Shown here: positions 24,253-32,186 of the stretch, piece by piece
How positions within the stretch are numbered: the first letter of the stretch is position 1
Layout: each line of letters opens with the position of its first letter
NCBI GenBank assembly: GCA_020845495.1
Contig: JADLFM010000062.1
Span: 62,001-126,000, forward strand
Length of the DNA stretch: 64,000 bases
Direction of reading: 5' to 3'
Source: Chloroflexota bacterium
Lineage (GTDB): Bacteria; Chloroflexota; UBA6077; JACCZL01
Translations under genes and position numbers: made by a program
Notes under the pieces: generated by a model
The model's input: the letters and a program-made list of their open reading frames with translations, nothing else
Database searches by the model: none
Told to the model about the DNA's origin: nothing

Positions 24253-26064
24253 TTGCCGCCGAGGTGCCCGCCGTGCGGCGGAACAGGACTCCCAGCGGTC
24301 GCCGGCCCCCGACGGTCGGCCGCAGGGGCCGGGCGTGCCTTGCGCGCCCGGTTTCGCATTTCTAGAGGGTGTGGGTTTCCCCCCCCCAGATTCTCCCACC
24401 CTGCTCGTAGCTCTGGCGAGGGTACGCCCCTGGCATCGTCGGCAACCCCCGAGACCGCGGCTCCCACACCACACCGAGCGGCCGCCCTCAGCCGCCTCAT
24501 CCGTTCCGTCTATGACCCGCTGCTCGTCGCAACAGCGGTCGTGGCCGCTGTCTTCAGTTATGTCCAATGGGCGACGCCCTCGATCGTCGGGATTGACGGC
24601 TACTTCCACATCCGCTTCGCCGAGATCATGCGCGAACGGGGACTGGGCATGTTCCTGGCAGTGCCCTTCCCGTGGCTTCAGACGACGATTCTGAACCCGG
24701 CTGAGTTCACCGATCATCATCTGCTGTTCCACCTGCTCCTGACGCCCTTCACGTTCGGCGACCTGCGGATCGGGGCGAAGCTCGCGGCGGTGATCTTCGC
24801 CTCGAGCGCGCTCCTCGTCGTGTACCAGCTCATGGCCGAGCACCGGGTGAAGGCGTCACTTGTCTGGTTGATCGTCGCGCTTGCCTCGGCTGGACCCTTC
24901 TTGTACCGGCTCAGCATGACCCGGCGGCAGTCGCTGACGCTGTTGCTGCTGTTGTTGGCCCTCTATCTGGCCTTCAGCCGGCGCCAGCGCTGGCTGCTCC
25001 CGCTCGGGTTCGCCTTTACCTGGCTCTTCGACGGCTTCCCGGTCCTGCTGGGCGTGTGCGGCGCGGCGTTTCTCGGCGCCTGGTGGGAAACACGCCGCCC
25101 TTCCTGGGGGCTGGTGCTGTTCCCGGCCATTGGGGTGCTGCTCGGCAACGTCATCAACCCCTACTTCCCGAATAACATCCTGTTCTCTTACTTGCACATG
25201 CTGCCGAAAGTCTTCCAACTGTTCGGCTTGACGCACGGCGACGCCGTCATCCAGGTCGGGAACGAGTGGTATCCGTATGGCTGCAACGACCTCAGCAACC
25301 CGTTCGGCGACTGCTTCCTGATCGAGACCAACTGGCTTGCCATCGTGCTGGTCCCGCTTGGGTTCATCCCGATCCTGCTCGACGCCCGTCCGTCGCGGCT
25401 GCGCTCGCTGGATGGAAAGGTGGTGGCCCTTGGGATCATCGCCTGTACCTTCCTGGTGTTGTTCCTGCGGTCCCGGCGCTGGATCGAGGCCGAGCCGGCC
25501 TTCGCCACCCTCTTCTGCGCCTTCGCCTGGAACCGGGCTCTGCCCGAGCGCGTGACCGAACCGCTGCGCTCGCTGTTCACTCCTCGACGCGAGGTGGTGA
25601 TGGCTGCGGCGGCGCTGGTCCTGATCGCGCCACTGCTCTGGCAGAGCGTCCAGCAAGGGCGCGGTGACGTCAAGTCCACCCGCGACCACACGCGCTATCG
25701 TGATGCCGCGCAGTGGCTCGTGGCGAACACACCGCCAGGCGCACGAGTCTTCGCCACCGATTGGGACGACTTCCCCGAATTGTTCTACTGGGACACGCAC
25801 AACACCTATCTCGTCGGCCTCGATCCGACCTACATGTATCTGTACGACGGCCCGCTCTACTTGCAGTGGCGGGCGATTACGAGGGGCCAGGTGGAACAGC
25901 CCGGCGCGCTCATTCGCGATGAGTACGACTCCGGCTGGGTCTTCACCGACCGCGATCATGGCTCCTTCTTGCGAAACGCCGCCGCCGACCCGGACCTCGT
26001 CCAGGTGTATGCGGACCGGAGCGCGGTTATTTTCGCTGTGCGGGGCTGGCAACCCGGACCGTGA
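24253..26064 (+). CDS. Multi-spanning GT-C glycosyltransferase-like protein (STT3/PMT-like)
   Basis: Up to 603 residues with about ten transmembrane helices. Early in the membrane part, SIVGIDGYFHIRFAEIMRER resembles the first acidic loop of STT3/oligosaccharyltransferase-type enzymes, and TDHHLLFHLLLTP the following loop, where these enzymes bind metal and lipid-linked sugar. The C-terminal 130 residues form a soluble extracytoplasmic domain. It probably transfers sugar from a polyprenyl carrier, but the acceptor is unknown. The N-terminus is uncertain: the longest frame begins with TTG at 24253 and the first 90 residues look non-native (Arg/Pro-rich, crossing a run of nine C at 24379-24387), so a shifted frame or later start is possible. 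Confidence 0.75.
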   Translation: MPPRCPPCGGTGLPAVAGPRRSAAGAGRALRARFRISRGCGFPPPRFSHPARSSGEGTPLASSATPETAAPTPHRAAALSRLIRSVYDPLLVATAVVAAVFSYVQWATPSIVGIDGYFHIRFAEIMRERGLGMFLAVPFPWLQTTILNPAEFTDHHLLFHLLLTPFTFGDLRIGAKLAAVIFASSALLVVYQLMAEHRVKASLVWLIVALASAGPFLYRLSMTRRQSLTLLLLLLALYLAFSRRQRWLLPLGFAFTWLFDGFPVLLGVCGAAFLGAWWETRRPSWGLVLFPAIGVLLGNVINPYFPNNILFSYLHMLPKVFQLFGLTHGDAVIQVGNEWYPYGCNDLSNPFGDCFLIETNWLAIVLVPLGFIPILLDARPSRLRSLDGKVVALGIIACTFLVLFLRSRRWIEAEPAFATLFCAFAWNRALPERVTEPLRSLFTPRREVVMAAAALVLIAPLLWQSVQQGRGDVKSTRDHTRYRDAAQWLVANTPPGARVFATDWDDFPELFYWDTHNTYLVGLDPTYMYLYDGPLYLQWRAITRGQVEQPGALIRDEYDSGWVFTDRDHGSFLRNAAADPDLVQVYADRSAVIFAVRGWQPGP

Positions 26065-26154
26065 CCGTCCGGCGTCACACATGAACGCACCTGCTGGACA
26101 GGTGGTCAGGCAGGTGCTGGCTCGCCCGCGACTCGTCGATACGACGATGCCCGG

Positions 26155-26178
26155 CGGACCGTCAGGCGGACCGTCAGG
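26155..26178. repeat. 12-bp tandem duplication in a promoter region
   Basis: GCGGACCGTCAG is present twice (26155-26166, 26167-26178), followed by a diverged third copy. It lies 25 bases upstream of the promoter at 26202. Confidence 0.65.
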
Positions 26179-26201
26179 TGACCCGTCGGTCCGGCCTGGC
26201 G

Positions 26202-26231
26202 CTGACACCGGCGCCCATCTCCGGCTATACT
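26202..26231 (+). promoter_or_regulatory. Promoter of the small acidic secreted protein
   Basis: CTGACA (26202-26207) and TATACT (26226-26231) are separated by 18 bases. Each box differs from consensus by one base. The predicted start near 26238 gives a leader of about 130 bases before the gene at 26369. Confidence 0.6.
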
Positions 26232-26368
26232 CGCGCCCCAGTCCGAGCGGGCAGGCCCAACACGCTCGGATCGCGGACAACGGCACCATTACACGCGCGT
26301 CTCGCGACGCGACCCGGGGCGTCGGTCTTCGTTCGTCGCAGTGGGCGTCTGGTGCTCAGGAGGAATAG

Positions 26369-26809
26369 ATGCGGCAGAAGTTCATGCGGCTCGCCCGAGG
26401 GGCGGCAATCCTCATCGTCGTCGTCGGCGCGATGGCACCAGCGATTGGATACGCTGGCAACAAAGACGACGATAACAAGCGGAAGAACAACAACTCGGAA
26501 CAGTCGCGCTCGCAGAAGGAAGATCACGAGACCCAGGGCCAGGTTCTCGACATCAATACCTTGAAGAACCCGCCCGAGTTGAAGATCGCGAACACCGATG
26601 GCGTCATGACCGTCCACTTGCTCACCACCGACCTGGTCGAGAAGAACGGCGTGCGTCTGGGCGATCACATCACGGTGATCGGTGAAAAGATCAGTGAGAT
26701 CGAGTTCGACGCTCAGGAACTGTCCGTCGACGCTCATCTCGGCGACGCGATCAGTTCCTCGACAAGCAACGAGAACGACAACAAGAACAACGACAACGAC
26801 GACGATTAG
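26369..26809 (+). CDS. Small secreted protein with Asp/Asn-rich ends
   Basis: A 146-residue protein of unknown function. Residues 1-30 are a cleavable signal peptide (FMRLARGAAILIVVVGAMAP, cleavage near YAG). The mature protein begins with an Asp/Asn/Lys/Gln-rich segment (residues 31-58), then a compact beta-rich core of about 70 residues (QGQVLDINTLKNPPELKIAN, DHITVIGEKISEIEFDAQEL) that resembles a small OB-like barrel, and ends in an Asn/Asp tail with six Asp. Such acidic tails can bind calcium or surface polymers, but no motif proves it. AGGAGG is placed ideally before the ATG, so expression may be high. It lies between two GT-C glycosyltransferase genes. Confidence 0.75.
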   Translation: MRQKFMRLARGAAILIVVVGAMAPAIGYAGNKDDDNKRKNNNSEQSRSQKEDHETQGQVLDINTLKNPPELKIANTDGVMTVHLLTTDLVEKNGVRLGDHITVIGEKISEIEFDAQELSVDAHLGDAISSSTSNENDNKNNDNDDD

Positions 26810-26895
26810 CAGCGCCGACGCGGCGTACCACCGGTCCGCGGTCCGGCTGCGCGTTACCTGCGCCGGCAGCGGCTCGCACGAACTATCGCGTCGCT

Positions 26896-26954
26896 GAGGA
26901 TCGCCCTCGGATCCGCCGCTTCAATGGCGAAGCGTCAGATTCGAGGGCGTCCTC
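26896..26954. terminator. Large stem-loop between convergent genes
   Basis: The outer arms (26896-26913 with 26938-26954, pairing GAGGATCGCCCTC with GAGGGCGTCCTC plus flanking bases, one bulge) enclose an inner stem CGCTTC/GAAGCG. It lies between the rightward secreted-protein gene and the leftward glycosyltransferase gene and could end transcription from both sides. No T-tract. Confidence 0.6.
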
Positions 26955-27003
26955 ATTGCGCGCTCGCCGGTCTTGGACGAAAAGCGGCGTGCTCGCCTGG
27001 CCA

Positions 27004-28698
27004 TCATGGCTCCAGCGGCACGACCGGGGCCAGCGGCTGAATCGCGCGGGGTGGCTCGATCCGGAACACCCGGGCGTAAACGATACCGTTGATCGCCACC
27101 GTGAAGTCTGGCTGCTGTGCCCGGACCTCGATCGGTATCTGGCCCCGCTGGTAGCCGTTCACGTAGTCGACCACGTAGTTGGCTCGACTCCCATCGCCGA
27201 ATTGTCCGACATGTCCCCGCACCATCCCCTGAAAATTGATCTCCAGCGGGTAGTAGATCGAGATCTCGGCGCGGTCGGCATCTGGCTGGGCATTCAAGTA
27301 GCCCGCCACCTGGTCAAGCCCCTCCCCCCAGCCGACGAGCATCACGCGGACGGCCGTCGGACCACCGCCAACGAGCGGGTTGTAGTATGCGAGAGGGTAC
27401 GGATAGACGGCAGAGAGCGGAAGGAGGTGCGCGACCGCCAGCAACGCCAGCGCCCCAACCGCCCACACGCGCTCCGGCACCCCCCACCGAATGGATTGGA
27501 GCACCGCGGCGGCGCGCTCCCAGAGTATCCAGAGCCCCAGGCCGCCGAGCAGCGCGAGGGATGGGAAGACCGGCAGCGCATATCGGTCCAGTTTCTTCGA
27601 CGCCGCCGTCACGAACAGAACGAACGCGGCAACGTAGACGATCAGCAGAACCGCCATCCGGCGATGCCGCCGCTCCGGCAGGAATACCGCCAACGTCACT
27701 AGCCCGACGAGAACCAGCGGCGTCAGGCGGAACAGGATGGCAACCGGGTAGTACCAGGGGCCAGGGTCGATCTTGGCCTGGCCCAGGAAGTAGTTGCCCG
27801 GACGGTGCGGCGTCGAGCCCTGCATGATCTGATAGTCGATCGCGCGCTGTGCCACCTCGAGTGGCGCCACCCATAGTGCCGGCAAGAGGAGCATGACCGT
27901 CAGTACCCCGAGCATGCCGCCGGTGACCAGCGTCACTACGGCGCGGCGCCACGTCCAGCCGCTCCGATCTACGAGCGGCGCAGTCAGCGCCACCAGTGGC
28001 AGCAGAAGTCCCAGGATCAGTGAAGGCGCCTTTGTCAAGACCGCCAGGCCGCTCGCGATGCCGCACACCGCCAGGTACCCCCAGCCACCTCGATGCCACC
28101 AGTACACGCACGCGCCAAGCAGCGCAACTGTGATGAACCCGCTGGCGAGCGCATCGACGTGAACCACCTGGCTGTGCGCCACCATGAACGGATCGAAGGT
28201 CAGCAACACGCCTCCGATCAGTGCTGGGCCGCGCCCCACGAGCCGCCAGGCCAACGCCACGGTGCCCACCAGAAGCAGGCTGTTGACGGCAATCAGCGCC
28301 AATCGGGCACGAACGAGCAGATCCATGAAGCCGGGCAACTCAGTGACGACCGGATCCGGACCGGTGATACCTGACAGGCTCACCGCATCCGAGCCGAGCC
28401 CCAGCGCCGCAATCCAGGTGGTGGTGACGCCAGGATGGCCGCTCTGGAACGTGAACAGGAAATCGCGCTCCTGAAGCGCGAGGGCAAAATTCCCTGTCCG
28501 GCGCATCCAGTTGTCCTCATCCGGTGTGATGAAGAGGTGAATGCCGACCGTACGCACGGAAAACGCGACGACGAAGAACAGTACCAGCACAGCCGGACTG
28601 CCGAGCCGCCTGAGCGGCCAGGCGTGCGTACGCTCGGCGAGTGCGTTCCCGGCGGTCGCCTCCGAGCGATCGGGGGCGGTAGCGGCGGATGTGCTCAT
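27004..28698 (-). CDS. GT39/ArnT-like membrane glycosyltransferase
   Basis: A 564-residue protein of the PMT/ArnT (GT-C) type with eleven or more helices. The first extracytoplasmic loop after helix 1 carries FITPDEDNWMRRTGNF with the acidic pair expected to act in catalysis, followed by GHPGVTTTW; a TFDPFMVAHSQVVHVD segment follows the third helix. The C-terminal 100 residues are soluble. It is likely to transfer a sugar from a polyprenyl-phosphate donor to a protein or glycan outside the membrane. The start at 28698 (MSTSAAT) is taken over a slightly longer one at 28734. It diverges from the TatA-LysM gene. Confidence 0.85.
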   Translation of the reverse strand: MSTSAATAPDRSEATAGNALAERTHAWPLRRLGSPAVLVLFFVVAFSVRTVGIHLFITPDEDNWMRRTGNFALALQERDFLFTFQSGHPGVTTTWIAALGLGSDAVSLSGITGPDPVVTELPGFMDLLVRARLALIAVNSLLLVGTVALAWRLVGRGPALIGGVLLTFDPFMVAHSQVVHVDALASGFITVALLGACVYWWHRGGWGYLAVCGIASGLAVLTKAPSLILGLLLPLVALTAPLVDRSGWTWRRAVVTLVTGGMLGVLTVMLLLPALWVAPLEVAQRAIDYQIMQGSTPHRPGNYFLGQAKIDPGPWYYPVAILFRLTPLVLVGLVTLAVFLPERRHRRMAVLLIVYVAAFVLFVTAASKKLDRYALPVFPSLALLGGLGLWILWERAAAVLQSIRWGVPERVWAVGALALLAVAHLLPLSAVYPYPLAYYNPLVGGGPTAVRVMLVGWGEGLDQVAGYLNAQPDADRAEISIYYPLEINFQGMVRGHVGQFGDGSRANYVVDYVNGYQRGQIPIEVRAQQPDFTVAINGIVYARVFRIEPPRAIQPLAPVVPLEP

Positions 28699-28916
28699 GT
28701 GCGCCGTCTCGGACGTCGAGCCAGAACAGGCCACTCAGGCCGGCGCCCGATAGGCGTCCCAACCGACCAGGCAGGCGGTGCGTCAGGACAGCGCGAGCAC
28801 GAAAATCTGAGGGTTGGATGAATGTGACCGCGTGACGTAGCGAGCGTCATCGCGCAGATGGTACCATAGCTCACAGCCAGCAATTTCGACGCTGGCAGGA
28901 TTCCGGGAGGGACGAG

Positions 28917-29429
28917 ATGCCGGCGCTGGGCGCCCCAGAGCTCATCATCATCCTCGTCATCATTGTCCTGATCTTTGGCGTAGGCAAGCTGCCGGAGGTC
29001 GGGCAGGCGCTCGGCAAGGGCATCCGTGAGTTCCGCGGAGCGGCCGAGGGCGAGGACAACGAGGAAGCTAAGAACGCTGCTCCACCACCGCCGGCCGCCG
29101 TCCAGGCCCCGCCGCAGGCGGCCCCCATTGCGCCACCCGCTCAGGTGGCGGCCACGACCGCGCCCGCTCCGACGGCGGCGCCTGTCACCACAGCTGCGCC
29201 TGTTACCACGGCTGCGCCCGCCACGGCACCTTCTACCACGGCTGCGCCCGCAACTGCGTCGGCGACTCTGCCATACACCGTCCTGGCGGGCGACACACTC
29301 GACACCGTTGCCACCAAGCACGGTGTGACGGTCGAGTCGCTCATGGAGGCCAACGGCTTCGCCCAGCGCGACCGTCAGCTCTACCCAGGCGATCGTATCC
29401 TGGTACCGCAGGTTCAGCATACCGCCTGA
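28917..29429 (+). CDS. TatA-like protein fused to a LysM domain
   Basis: A 170-residue fusion. Residues 1-45 are a good TatA/TatE module: short N-terminus, one hydrophobic helix ([13 protein letters not shown]), the FG hinge, the amphipathic helix [18 protein letters not shown]. Residues 46-118 are an acidic patch and then an Ala/Pro/Thr-rich linker with repeated [12 protein letters not shown] units. Residues 120-164 are a LysM domain ([30 protein letters not shown]). TatA forms the Tat export pore with its C-terminus in the cytoplasm; LysM normally binds peptidoglycan outside, so the topology conflict is real. GGGAGG precedes the ATG, and a terminator follows the stop. No tatC or tatB is nearby. 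Confidence 0.88.
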   Translation: MPALGAPELIIILVIIVLIFGVGKLPEVGQALGKGIREFRGAAEGEDNEEAKNAAPPPPAAVQAPPQAAPIAPPAQVAATTAPAPTAAPVTTAAPVTTAAPATAPSTTAAPATASATLPYTVLAGDTLDTVATKHGVTVESLMEANGFAQRDRQLYPGDRILVPQVQHTA

Positions 29430-29454
29430 CCGTCCACGTTACCCCACCAACGCC

Positions 29455-29486
29455 GCGCCCCCGACTCAGAGATGAGTCGGGGGCGC
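29455..29486 (+). terminator. Rho-independent terminator
   Basis: A perfect 14-bp stem (29455-29468 with 29473-29486) closes a GAGA tetraloop and is followed by TTTC. It lies 26 bases after the TatA-LysM stop and ends that transcript before the coproheme decarboxylase operon. The T-run is short, as is usual at high GC. Confidence 0.85.
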
Positions 29487-29742
29487 TTTCGTGCTCACCG
29501 GTCGGCCTGAGGGCGCTCGCCTACGCCCTTCCGTTCCAGCGTGGGAACCGGGATGAGCGTTAGCCTACCGTATCCTGCTGCGCCGCTACCTCCGGTCCCG
29601 GGCGGCTGACAGGTCCACCTGGCGGGCACCGGGGCTACAATACGGATGGCGGCTTCGGGAGATTCCCCCCGTTTTCCCCCGATTTTGGCCGTCGGCCCGG
29701 CCCTTTCGCCGGGTCGTTCGACGCCCACAGACAAGGGACACG

Positions 29743-30480
29743 ATGGCCACACAGCAACGACAGTTCCTCAAGTACACATTCTTCAAGGTTGCGCCTTCCT
29801 GGCGCGCACTTCCTCCGGATGAGCGCGAGGCGGCCAAGCAGGAGGTCGTCGAGGTTCTCGAGGCGTTCGCCCAGCGGATGCTCGTACAGTGCTACTCCAC
29901 GGTCGGGACACGCGGCGACTGCGATCTGATGCTCTGGACCGTCAGCGACCGGCTGGAGGACTTCCAGGAGCTCACCACGCGCCTGTTCGGATCGCGGATG
30001 GGGCCATACCTGGATCTGCCGTACTCCTATCTGGCGATGACCCGTCGCTCGCAGTACGTCGACAAGCACACCCATGAGGGTCAGGAGGGCGCTCGCCTGC
30101 GGATCACGCCACTCGGGACGAAGTACCTCTTCGTCTACCCGTTCGTGAAGACGCGGGCCTGGTACATGCTGCCGCTCGAGGAACGTCAGCAGATGATGAA
30201 CACCCATATCAAGGTCGGCCACGAGTTTCCGTCGGTGCGCATCAACACCGGCTACTCGTTCGGGCTGGACGATCAGGAGTTCGTGGTCGCCTTCGAGACG
30301 AACGTTCCGTCCGACTTCCTGGATCTGGTGATGAAGCTGCGGGAGACTCGCGCCAGCGAGTACACCCTGCGCGACACCCCGATTTTCACCTGCATCGCGA
30401 TGACACCGGACGAGATGCTCGACACCCTCGCCACCAACGCGTCGGTCTCACTGCCAGAGTTTGCTGGCGCGCCATCTTGA
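29743..30480 (+). CDS. chdC: Coproheme decarboxylase (HemQ/ChdC)
   Basis: A 245-residue chlorite-dismutase-fold protein of the HemQ type, which decarboxylates Fe-coproporphyrin III to heme b in the monoderm heme pathway. The active-site region reads YPFVKTRAWYMLPLEERQ, with the Tyr and the Lys four residues later that are expected in ChdC; the proximal heme ligand is the His in IKVGHEFPSVRINTGYSFG. The true chlorite dismutase Arg is not evident in this position, which favours the heme-synthesis role. No other heme genes are in the window. The gene is followed within 60 bases by the DUF1802 gene and is probably co-transcribed with it. Confidence 0.92.
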   Translation: MATQQRQFLKYTFFKVAPSWRALPPDEREAAKQEVVEVLEAFAQRMLVQCYSTVGTRGDCDLMLWTVSDRLEDFQELTTRLFGSRMGPYLDLPYSYLAMTRRSQYVDKHTHEGQEGARLRITPLGTKYLFVYPFVKTRAWYMLPLEERQQMMNTHIKVGHEFPSVRINTGYSFGLDDQEFVVAFETNVPSDFLDLVMKLRETRASEYTLRDTPIFTCIAMTPDEMLDTLATNASVSLPEFAGAPS

Positions 30481-30536
30481 CCGTCGTTGACGAACGCGCG
30501 CCAGGCCTTGACGCGCGATCACCAGGGAGGCCAATC

Positions 30537-31124
30537 GTGGCGACCACCGCACTCAAAGAGTGGGCCGTAGCGACGCGGGCGCTGCGCGAAGGCCGACAGG
30601 TACTGCTGGTCCGAAAGGGCGGTATCCGCGAGGACACCCGCCATTTCAAGATCCAGGCACGCGAGTTCCTGCTCTTCCCAACCTACGAGCACCAGCGCAC
30701 CGAACTGCTCCAGCCACACTTCCGTGCGGACCTGGAGGCGCTGCTTGCCGAGCCGCGCGATTCGATGCGAGTCGGTATCGACACCTGGGCCCAACTGACC
30801 GACCTGTTCGAGGTTTCGGAGCCGTGGCAGGTCGAGGCACTTGCGCCGTTCTACTGCTTCAGCGAGCAGTATGCCGAAGAGCGGCTTCGATGGAAGCCGC
30901 GCCATCCGCTGCTGGTCATGGCGGTCCGGGCGTACCGGCTCGGTCGGCCGACCGAGGTCGAGATGCGCCCAGAGTACGGTGGTTGCAAGTCCTGGCTGAC
31001 GCTCGCCGAGGACGTACCACTGAGCGGCGCCACGCCGGCCCTCGACGACGCGGCCTACGCCGTCCAGATCCAATCCGTACGGGCCGCGCTTGAGCAGCGC
31101 CAGCCGACGACAGCACCGGCCTGA
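30537..31124 (+). CDS. DUF1802 family protein
   Basis: A 195-residue cytoplasmic protein of a family with no established function. The family pattern is clear: ALKEWAVATRALREGRQVLL, RKGGIRED, FLLFPTYEHQ near the front and WKPRHPLLVMAVRAYRL later. I choose the GTG at 30537 because AGGGAGG lies six bases upstream; a TTG at 30477 overlapping the previous stop is possible but has no site. It follows chdC closely, so a link with heme or iron is conceivable, but this is only context. Confidence 0.82.
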   Translation: MATTALKEWAVATRALREGRQVLLVRKGGIREDTRHFKIQAREFLLFPTYEHQRTELLQPHFRADLEALLAEPRDSMRVGIDTWAQLTDLFEVSEPWQVEALAPFYCFSEQYAEERLRWKPRHPLLVMAVRAYRLGRPTEVEMRPEYGGCKSWLTLAEDVPLSGATPALDDAAYAVQIQSVRAALEQRQPTTAPA

Positions 31125-31193
31125 CGTGGCGCGTCTGCCATTTCACGCATCTGCTTTGCGATGCATCTGCTAGCGGGAAAGGGGTTCTGAGCT

Positions 31194-32183
31194 ATGCGAT
31201 ATCGCACCCTACCAGACACCGACGTGACTCTCAGTGAGGTCGGCTTCGGGGTCTGGACCGTCGCCGCCGGCTGGTGGGGCGACTATACCGACGACCAGGC
31301 GGTCGATCTGCTCCGGCGGGCACTCGACCTTGGCATCACCTTTTACGATACCGCCGACACCTACGGTGAGGGGCGGGGCGAGACGATCCTCGCGAAGGCG
31401 TTTGGCGGCCGTCGCCAGGACATCGCCATCGGCACCCGGTTCGGGTACGACTTCTACAACGACACCGAGCGGCGCGGGCAGCGCGAGCGGGCGCACAACT
31501 GGACCCCTGAGTTCGTTCGTTTTGCGCTCGAGCAGAGCCTGAAGCGCCTCGAGACCGACTACATCGACCTCTGGATGCTCCACAATCCGCGCCTCGACGC
31601 GTTCCAGCACGACGATCTGTTCGCACTGCTCGACAAACTGAAGGACGAGGGGAAGATCCGGGCCTACGGCGCGGGCCTCGGCCCCGCCATCGGCGGGACT
31701 GAGCACGGCGAAGAGGTGCTTCGAGCCCGCACGTTGAACGCGCTCCAGATCATCTACAACATACTCGAGCAGGAGCCGGGCGGCCGCTTCCTGCCGCTTG
31801 CCCGGGAGCGAAACGTCGGCATCCTGGTCCGGGTGCCACACTCATCGGGCATGCTCGAAGGCAAGTACACCCCGGAGACCACCTTCCCGCCGAGCGATCA
31901 TCGTAGCCACCGGCCACGCTCCTGGCTGATCGAAGGGCTCCAGAAGATCGATCGTTTGAAGTTCCTGTACGAAGGGCGCGGGATGACGCTCGGGCAGGCG
32001 GCCCTCAAGTGGGTTCTGGCAGACCCGATCGTGACCTCGGCCCAGCCGAACATTTACGACGTCGAGCAACTCGAAGAGTTCGCGGCAGCACCGGATCTAC
32101 CGGACCTGACCGCCGACGACCTACGGCGCATCGAGGCACTCTACGCCGAGAACTTCGGACTCGTCCCGGCCGGAGCGTCCTGA
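31194..32183 (+). CDS. Aldo/keto reductase
   Basis: A 329-residue NADPH-dependent (beta/alpha)8-barrel oxidoreductase. The active-site Asp52 and Tyr57 lie in YDTADTYGEG and His130 in LWMLHNP. The third tetrad member, normally Lys in a T-K motif after the third strand, reads TRFG with Arg82, which may alter activity. The C-terminal third has LGQAALKWVLADPIVTSAQP, the cofactor-binding part. Length is typical. Substrate unknown. It lies 70 bases after the DUF1802 gene with a purine-rich ribosome site and 3 bases before recQ, so these genes probably form one operon. Confidence 0.88.
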   Translation: MRYRTLPDTDVTLSEVGFGVWTVAAGWWGDYTDDQAVDLLRRALDLGITFYDTADTYGEGRGETILAKAFGGRRQDIAIGTRFGYDFYNDTERRGQRERAHNWTPEFVRFALEQSLKRLETDYIDLWMLHNPRLDAFQHDDLFALLDKLKDEGKIRAYGAGLGPAIGGTEHGEEVLRARTLNALQIIYNILEQEPGGRFLPLARERNVGILVRVPHSSGMLEGKYTPETTFPPSDHRSHRPRSWLIEGLQKIDRLKFLYEGRGMTLGQAALKWVLADPIVTSAQPNIYDVEQLEEFAAAPDLPDLTADDLRRIEALYAENFGLVPAGAS

Positions 32184-32186
32184 CCG

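Noticed and set aside
24856..26289. 477-codon leftward reading frame with Gln/Glu/Arg-rich sequence
   Set aside because: It is antisense to the STT3-like gene and has the composition expected from the reverse of a Leu-rich membrane protein at high GC.
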